From Branchiostoma belcheri (Eukaryota > Chordata > Leptocardii > Amphioxiformes > Branchiostomatidae), in the NCBI RefSeq assembly GCF_001625305.1, contig NW_017803854.1, positions 1,552,505-1,616,504 on the forward strand: a stretch of 64,000 nucleotides of DNA. The letters run 5' to 3'. Below are positions 26,501-35,500 of the stretch, piece by piece. Numbering within the stretch: position 1 is the stretch's first letter; each line of letters opens with the position of its first letter. The translations under genes were made by a program, and so were the position numbers. The notes below the pieces were generated by a model, which worked only from the letters and a program-made list of their open reading frames with translations, was not told the DNA's origin and made no database searches.

Positions 26501-29500
26501 TAAATGTTGGTCTTACTCCCTTCAAAGTTGTAAAAGACCCTTATTTTCACAGCCCAAACCACTTAGTACTTACAATGTGCATGAAGCTCGAGTGGGCAAC
26601 TGGGATTGTAATGCCCTCTATCTGGTACATGAAGTACTGCAGGTGGACGGCTGCTAGATACACTTGGGATGTGCAGGTTAATCAGTTTTGCTTTAATTTT
26701 AAATCATAATTTTGTTCTTTAACAGTGCATGGCTTTCTTGGATACTTCATGTTTTTCAGAAGCAGTTTTGGGCTTGTGTTCATTTTTTTCAGAGGCAGGC
26801 ATTAAAACATTTTCAACAGGTCACTCATACATGTATATCAAACAGTATGGCATCAGAAAAAAATGCCTTTACTGCTGTCTATTGATCAACCTTACTTTTG
26901 ATATAAAGGAAAATTTGGGTAGACTAGCACCAATATCATACCTTAACTTTTGACTATAAAGTTACGATATTCAATTCAAGTTCTTAACTGTCTTTGATCT
27001 TTTTGACTGGATGTATCAAAACCCTCTCAAGTTACCACATGAAGAAATATGAGTATCTGAACGACAGCAGATGCCGGATGGCACTGAAGAAGCTTTTCTT
27101 GCCAAGCAGGAAGAGACCTCAAGGAAGGAGCATCACCAAATGGCTTTTGTCCAGAATTTTCCCCTCTTCTTTTTCCTTTCAAGCCTCCAAAAGTCACCGA
27201 TGCTGGCAGCTCTTCAGATAGTTTCTGTTGCATGTCCGTAGAAAAGTTGCGGATACAACTCTGCAATGTGAAGTCATTTTTGTGCCAAGCTCGGTGTGAT
27301 ATGGATGTTCCACATGTGAATGTGCAGAGGAAGGGACTGCATTTTACCAATCCTTCCTACGTTGCTGTTATGGTTAAGTAAGAAAATTCTTTTCCACACA
27401 TCAGGAGTTGCATATTCTTAATTCAGCTTGTGATGGTAGAAGGAATTAGCCTGAGTGTCAGCCTTTTTAGCTTTCATCCGCTCCACACGATCCACTGCCG
27501 GTAGCGGATCATGGGGAGTAGACAAAAGCTTAAACGGCTGACACTCAGGCTAAGAAGGAATTCAATTAGAATGTGAAATTTAATCTGGCAGCTTTGCAGG
27601 TACAGTTTGCTTCATGATCGCTGCATTTTGGATGTAATGTTTAAGATTTTTAAATTACTTCTGATCGTTGATTTTGACATTCTTTCATCTACCATTACAC
27701 AGGACACAGGCAGTTGCTGAACACTGTACGACAGGTACATTTGTATAAGCTTCATATTATGGTTGATATCATTCAGATGCTTCAGAGAATAGCCCAGGAC
27801 ACAGGGAACTGGAGAACCTTTGTTGCTGCCCTACATGCCGGGACTGGCATTAAAGGCATCATAATTCTGTCCATACTTACCAGTTCTGTACCTCCCACTG
27901 ATGTAGGATGAAGGAGAAGAAGAACAAGAAGATGGCGGAGTCCATCAGTGAGCCGCTGCTGCTGGACCAGTACGTCGTCGTCGCGGACTACGAGAAATCT
28001 CAGCCGACGGAGATGAGCGTGACGGCCGGCACAACCGTGGACGTCATCGAGAAAAATGAAAACGGTGAGGCAAAGTAACTGTGGATGGATTGAGTTGTTT
28101 GATGAATTTGAGCAGTGATTTTACAAAATCATTTTTATTGGTGTATTGATTGGTTAACAAGTGAGTGAGTGAGTGAGTGAGTAAGTGAGTGAGTGAGTGA
28201 GTGAGTGAGTGAGGGAGTGAGTGAGTTGGTTGGATAGTTGGTTGGGTTTGTTAGTTTGTAATTTATTTGTTCAAACAGACAAAAGTGTAATAATAATCCC
28301 TCAACAGCAACACAAGTTAATAGTTACAAAGATGTGTCTGTATCTGTATCTGTATAGCTGGTATAACTGCTCTTCAGTGTAACACACCAGCTTGAATAAC
28401 AAAATCACTAAATGAAGTTTTCCCTGCCGTCCCAGGCTGGTGGTTTGTGACGGTGGAGGATGAGCAGGGATGGGTACCGGCAACCTTCCTGGACCGCGCA
28501 GATGGACTCACCGAAGAAATCTCACGGAGGTCAAGGGCAGGAGAAGGTCAGAGAAAAAACAGTTGCTCAAGCAACCACTACTTTTCAAGTCATATCCAGT
28601 TGCTAGAGTAACTGTTTTTAGATTTTTTTACCTGGATGTCTAACCTTCACCGACGTAAGAAAGAAAACAGTTACTCAAGCGACTGGACAGATTTTGAAAT
28701 CTGTCAGACTTTCAAGTAGCATTTTTTGTAAGTGACTGTAGTAAATGCTACTTGGAATGGCTGACGGTTTTCACAATCAATCCAGTTGCTTGAGTAATGC
28801 CCTTTTTCAAGCTTTTTCGTAAGATGTAATCAGGAGTTTTCAGTCTTCGTAATCTGTAGGGAGCCGCCTCAAATCATTGTAATTTGTACATTCATTACCT
28901 GAATGCACATGTCTACCCTTCATTTACATTTGTTGTGACAGTTTTAAATGTAGTTGAATAGAAATTGATTACCGTGCCCCCCTCCCCCTGCAGGAGAACA
29001 GTACGTCACTACAAATGCCTACAACGCTCGGAGCGGGGATGAGGTGGGGTTTGACCGCGGGGTCACCGTGGAGGTTCTGGAGAAAAACCTGGAGGGGTGG
29101 TGGTACATCAGGTGAGCTACAGGTGCCCCCTATTGGAACTGATCAGTACTGCAGGTTCTATGATATGATATGATCAGTGTGGTAGCGTGTGGGCTGTGGA
29201 GTATTGTAACTTGCTACAGACATTGAAGGGATTTTGGTTATACATTCAGTTGCCGTAAATTTTGGCAACTGGTTGGAAGTGCAAAGAACCGTGTGAGTAA
29301 CCTTCTACCTGGTCGAACATGTACAGAGTATTGATAGAAAGTTATACCTTATACTGTAGCAAGTTTTGTGGTTGTTATCGTATTGTTGTGGATATGTGAC
29401 AGTAGTTTTACTGTTGAATTGTTCATAATTATGTTCAACTTGGTATGAAGTAAAAAATGCAACACAAAATTGCCACAGCTTCTTTATGGTTGCCAAAAAC

Positions 29501-32500
29501 AAAACTCACTCACTCACTCATGTCCGCATGCTCCTAGGAGCGTAGCGCCCCGGCAAACGACCTCCAAGCACTTCTGTTCTGCGCCACTGCCCAGGCTGTA
29601 GTCAGGACGTGCTGCCGGTGGCAGCAAAACATCTTGAATAAATGATTTTAAAGTGATGAAGACATTTTTCATTAATTTTGACAAATGGATATTGATGTTT
29701 TCTCTGACTTCTATCATGTATTTCTTCGTAGATACCAGGATGTGGAAGGCTGGGCTCCGAGTACTTATTTAGAAAAGCCTCGAGACCAAAGTGCTGTCAG
29801 CATGGTTCCCACTGAGATCATCGGAAGTGCCCTGGAAGTGAGCAACCTGCCAAACCTGGCCAATCACAGGCGAGCTAGCAACGACGCCAGGTCTGGAAGC
29901 TCCGGCTCCACAACCCCCGAGAAAGGCAGCCCCCGATTGGACAACAGGAAGAGTGCTGCTGAGCTTTCGGCCAATGAGAGGAATGGTAACAACCACGAGG
30001 CAGCCAATCAGGAGACAGATAGAACAGTCAGGTCCAGGCCTACTGCTCTTCCACTCAAGTCATCGGAGAACAAGAAGAAGGAAAAACAAAGGGGAAAATC
30101 TCCTAAAAGTGAGTAAGAAAAAAGGCAATTTTATTAATGAAATGAAATGATGAAATGATGAAATACCTTTATTGTACATTCATGCCACGACGGGCTAGGT
30201 ACAGGTCAAGATACTGAGTATGACAGACACATAACAAACATGTGAAGACCAAAAGCTTACTTGTTGTCAATCCTTCAGTACTGTATCAGTCAGTGAGTGT
30301 GCTATACAACATGTGTGTCTAGCCTTCATGTAACTTCCTGTTGTCTCATATTGTATGAATTGCATGTGGATATTGGTGGAATCGGTACTGGTATAGTTGC
30401 TTTTGTATGTGGGTTGTTGGCTTTATATTGCTTTGTGGCTGAGAATGAAGTGACAATGTACATGTAGGTGCCACGGCCTCTCGAAGACTAGCCTGGTTAC
30501 TAAACCTAGTATGGCTCCCAAGTCCTACATCCTGTCCACAAAAAGAGAGATGTAGGACTACAGATAGGTGTAGGTACTATAAATGACCCTCTGACCTCCA
30601 AATAGAAAGCCGACCTGGACTGTTTAAATCGACACGAGTTATGGAATACGATTTGTTTATATCGGTCTTTGTTTGTATCTGTATCTTGGATTTTATTGTA
30701 TTTTGTGCTGGGCCCTATTGAAAATCAATTTGTCAAAATTGAACTAGGCCACCCAGGTGTTCGAAGATTAAATAAATAAATTTAAAAAATGCTAGAATAG
30801 GTTTGGTGACCAGGCTACTCGAAGACGAACCGTTGTCCCGCTATACTCACCTCCCCTGTTGGCGATGTTTTCTACCCCCCATTCTCTCTAGGAAAGAGGT
30901 TTTCCTCTCTCAGAGAGTCTTTCAGAAGGCTTAAAGGCAAGTACAGTACTGCAACAGAGAATACTGCATGCCCTGGCCTCTCTTGTGCTGGCAGATGAGT
31001 CCAAAGAAATGTCCAAGTGGTGTCTGTTCTCTGGGCTGCACTTTGCATTATAGTCACTAGGGGGTTCTTTATGCATGCCTTGACTGTTGTCAGATGGTAT
31101 GGTATTGTCACCTTAGCCCTTGATTGTTAGTAAAATGATAGTATATGAATAGATAATGTTGTAGCAATAGGAGCATGACACTGTAGTGTATTGCATGGTC
31201 ATAATTAATGTGATATAATTGAAATTGATGTAATGTTTACCGGTACGTTCCTTTGAATATGTATCTTCAGGAAAAAACAGTTCTGTGCCTTTTTTTATTT
31301 AGGACCAGTTGTAGTGAAACAGAAGGAACCACCACCAAGGAGGGACTCCATCGCAGTAAGTCACTCTTGTTGATACTTAATGGAAAGATACCACGCAGAA
31401 CGTTTCACCATGAAAGTTGTTAGCCTCCTTGCTTACAAGAAGGAAATATATGTCTTATTGTTGTCATTTTTCCTTGAATCATATTTATGTTTTGTGTTAT
31501 TGTGTCAGTTTTGTTTCTGTATTTCTGTTCTGTTTTGTTAATTAACGTCCAATTTCCTTCTTTGAAGTACCTCTTTGTCCAAGTACCTCTTTCACTTTCT
31601 AATTTCTACCAGTGGACTTTAACAAAAGAAACGTCCCTCTTAGAAATTGGATGGTGTAGATTTTTATTGGGTTGATACTGTGTGTGTTCTTCTGTTTGTG
31701 AGTTTGTTGTCAGACTACTGTGAATGCAGAAGCTTACGTGGTGGTTTTATTTTCGCAATTTTCATGGTAAAACCTGTTACCTCAAAATCATAACACAGTA
31801 AATATGTGTTTTATAGTCCTTGTACTACAGAACTACTCTCCAAGCAGAGGTTGGTTGGAAGATTGTGACCTTTCTATCACATGCCCCGTTTTCTGTGACA
31901 GTAGCAACAGAAAAGTAGCCTGGGTGCTATCCTATTTGTATCCCTAAGGAGCGAGTATGCGAGCCGCAGCATACAAATAGGATGGCACCTAGGCAAATAG
32001 AAATGGTATATGATAAAAAGGTCACAATCTTCTCCACCAACCTCTGCTTGGAGAGTACTACAAAATTGGTTCAACCCTGAACTTCATACACTGCGAAAAC
32101 TTCCTTTTCTCTCCTACCGTGAAATAAAACCACTGCAAAAGGAAACTGCATTCACAGTACTGCACATTCTTGGCTCTTGTTTGCCTGTGTTTTGCAGTAC
32201 CCGCACCCCCCTGAACACCCTCCCCCCCGACAGGCAGGTCATTAGTTTGTAAAACTTTATTTTGTCACACCGTGCCGTGGTGACTAACAACGTAGCAGCA
32301 TGTTGGTTTGTTGGTTGGTTTGTTTGTGTGAACTTTTGTTTATCCAGCTTTTCATTGAGGTCATGAGAGAAGAGGTCAGCGTCAGACAAATTAAGATTTA
32401 TACAGGTTACATGATTGTCCTAACACGCACTAAAAAGATTATAGCCAAAGTATATACTTTAAAGTTGTTGACAGCAATAATTAGTATAGACATTGTATAC

Positions 32501-35500
32501 CTTTGGCAGCATGATAGATACATTTTTTGAACTTCATATTGAATTCTTTTGCCAATACAGATTGTTGTTTTTTTAATCTGATCAATTTTGATATTGAGGT
32601 ACTACCCCCAGTATGTTACATAATTAAATAGTCTCAAAGTTGAGTATTACCAAAATCTTCCTCCCCAGAGTCTTACATGTACATGTAATGTTAATGTTAA
32701 ATTTTTGTGCTAGTACAAACTTGAGGTTTGTACTGAAGAGCCGTAATGTTTTATATAGAAATGTTTACGTCAGATGTTAATGTTTGTTTTCTGTCCGTGC
32801 TGTTGTCTCCTCTGTTTTGGTGGAAAAGCAACCCCAAGCCGCAGAGCAGGTAGACTCCCCTTCAGTCATAGTTAGAGAATGTAGAAGGCAGTTAAACCAT
32901 CATTAGTGGAACAGCATGTTTTAGGATGTAGGGAAAATAAACCATTCCATACATGCGTGGGTTGATTAGCTAGGTGTCAAGCAGATACAGGTAGTCGTGA
33001 ATGCACAATTAAGATAAGTGTCATATGGAATGCTGAAAATCACTTTGTTAGAAAAGTTGACTTGAAATAATAAGAACATGACAAATGTCAGTCCTGCATT
33101 TATAAGTACATGTATTATGCTTTTGTTCTGTGGTTATCTTTGCTCCATGTATTACATTGTTCTGTCTGTATACAAGGAAGTTGTTACTCAGAAGCAGCCG
33201 GATACATGTAGATTTTGAAAACAAGTAGCATCTGCTGCATTATGTTACTGAGGAAAAGCAGTGAATGCTGCTTGAAACATCTGACAGTTTTCAAAATTTA
33301 CCCAGTTGCTTGAGTAACAATTCCTTGTGTGTACATGTATGTCACTACCTTCATGTCTAACCTACATCACTGTGTTCTGTCTGTATGTCATATTTCTTCT
33401 CGTTCCAAACATGACATTTGCTAATCTCCAAGGAGATCGTAGGATGGCAAAAGACAAATTGGCCAGGCAGAATCCATTGGCCAGAGAGGGTCCATGTTGG
33501 GCAATTTGTCCTTTGCCACCCTAGGATCTGCTTGGAGATTAGACATTTGCCTGAGTTATTTGCTAATCTCCACATGGAAACTGTCCTTGCCACAGAAGCG
33601 TCCGCCGGTAAGGCCGCCGCCGCCTCAGCTGGAGAAGGAAGTGGAGTACGTGACGCTGGCAGACTTCCAGGCCACCATACAGGACGGCATTAGCTTCCAG
33701 GAGGGAGAGAGACTCAAGGTACTTAGTATTGGTTACAACTTGCAGTACTGATATTTGTTAATAGGAGGCACTCTTGAGTTTAGTGCAAGTACTATTTGTA
33801 CATTGTGACCACATCTGGGATTTTGCTGTCTGATATCTCAGATTTATTGTTCAAATTGTCCCAAAGTGGCCTGTACCAGTGTTCTAGCCAGCATTTTGCA
33901 GCTCATGACGAACAAAAATTTTGTCCAGTTTTTCACAGCGTAATGACATGGAAAGAGATGTCATTAATCTAAGCTTAGTCTTATCAAGGAGGATTTAATC
34001 ATCACAACTGCAGGAAATAGCCTTTTGGTCAGTCGACATCCTAGGATTGTTTGGCCAAATCTTTGATGCGTGACAAAAATTGAGATGACGGAAAACAAAA
34101 ATTTACCCTGGCTAGATCCCTGTCCCGTACCGATGATGTGTGACTGCCCACGATTGTGTCATACTCGGCTTCCCGATGACGTAAATCTGTGCTGCAGGCA
34201 GTTGTCGTAATTTCCCCGCTGTCTGACTCCAGATGGTAATGTTGGGGTGCCGTCGCTCCCGGGGGAGGGAGGGAAACAGACCACAAATGACTGACAACCA
34301 ACGTTGAGTTACTATAGTACTGTAATTCACTTTATGTTCACGGTAGCAAAATTCACGGTCTGAGAAAAATGTACATGTTCATGGAACTATATATTCACGG
34401 TGATGACAGGTGCAGGAAAAATAAAGTCCAGAAATTATTTGTTAACTGTAATGATAAGTTTACGGTACAGAAGTGACAGTGAAAACAGTGAGCATTAACA
34501 GTACTGTGAAAAATCAGGAATTGCAGTATGTCCTGAAAAAGAGGATGAGTTCTCTATTTTTTATTAAGGCCACAAATAGGTCTTTGCTTCAGAATTCTTT
34601 GTACATGTAGATACATGTAGTTTGATTTCCCCATAACCATCTTTGTCATTTTCAAAATAAGAAATTGAAGATCCGTGAAATAGCTATTGTTTTTGTGAAT
34701 TTCTTGAGTAATTGTTGTAAAATTCTTTCTGATCTGATTCTGTCTCTGCTAGCTCCCAAAAGGTAACTTTTTCAAACATGCGGAAAATTGAAGACAAGAA
34801 ACGAGATAAACTTCACGTCCTTTCTGGGACTCTTCCCATGTTCCCAACATACTGAGCACGTGAACATAACTACAGAAACACGAGAAAACACACAGACAGA
34901 CACATTTTCTGTCATTATCACTAAACAGGAGTTCAGTGTCTTCGTTTACCCTCACAATGCCACGTAAATTTGTCTAATGTTTCCATGGATGCGTTTGCAC
35001 AAATGATTGACTGCAGTGTCCCAGGAGAGTGTAAGAGAAACAGCAGAGCTATATTTGATGTCACAGGAGTGTGACAGAAATAATTCCTCTCCATCTGTAC
35101 TCCTACAGGCCTTCGGGTTCACGGAGCCTGAAAATTAGAGCAACCCGTAATGAATTGTGCGAAGATATTGTCTCGCGCCGGTGACATGAGTGGATACGTA
35201 AACTGTGCGCGACCATGTGGTGCTTGGCAATTTATTCTATTAACGTTCTTTTGTATGTGACGTAGGATGCAGCTACATTGGACAAGACTGCACTTAGGAA
35301 GTTCTTGTACTTCGGAATTATCAGGGACAATTCTTAACCTTCTCTTACAGAAGTATTGTTTTGGGTGGCTGAGCTATGGGTTTGTGTATGCTTGTCTGGA
35401 CAGAGTAGGTGGGGAAGATTGACAGGCAGAATGACAGGTCTAAAGGTCAGACATGGGAAATGGGCAGAACTTGAAGGTCACAAAAACCCCAATGACTTGC

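Larger units (their letters stand above)
31716..32159. mobile_element. Outermost of three nested transposons (TACTGTGAATGCAG ends)
   Basis: TACTGTGAATGCAG at 31716 and CTGCATTCACAGTA ending at 32159 are exact inverse complements. Next to them, GGTGGTTTTATTTT is inverse to AAATAAAACCACT. The interior is interrupted by the element at 31834-32057. The uninterrupted relative at 22311 shows the original sequence across the junction. Confidence 0.7.

Noticed and set aside
27027-27350. Possible retrocopy or zinc-finger fragment on the minus strand
   Set aside because: The 107-codon frame ([11 protein letters not shown]) has only a chance cysteine pair; nothing recognisable in either strand.
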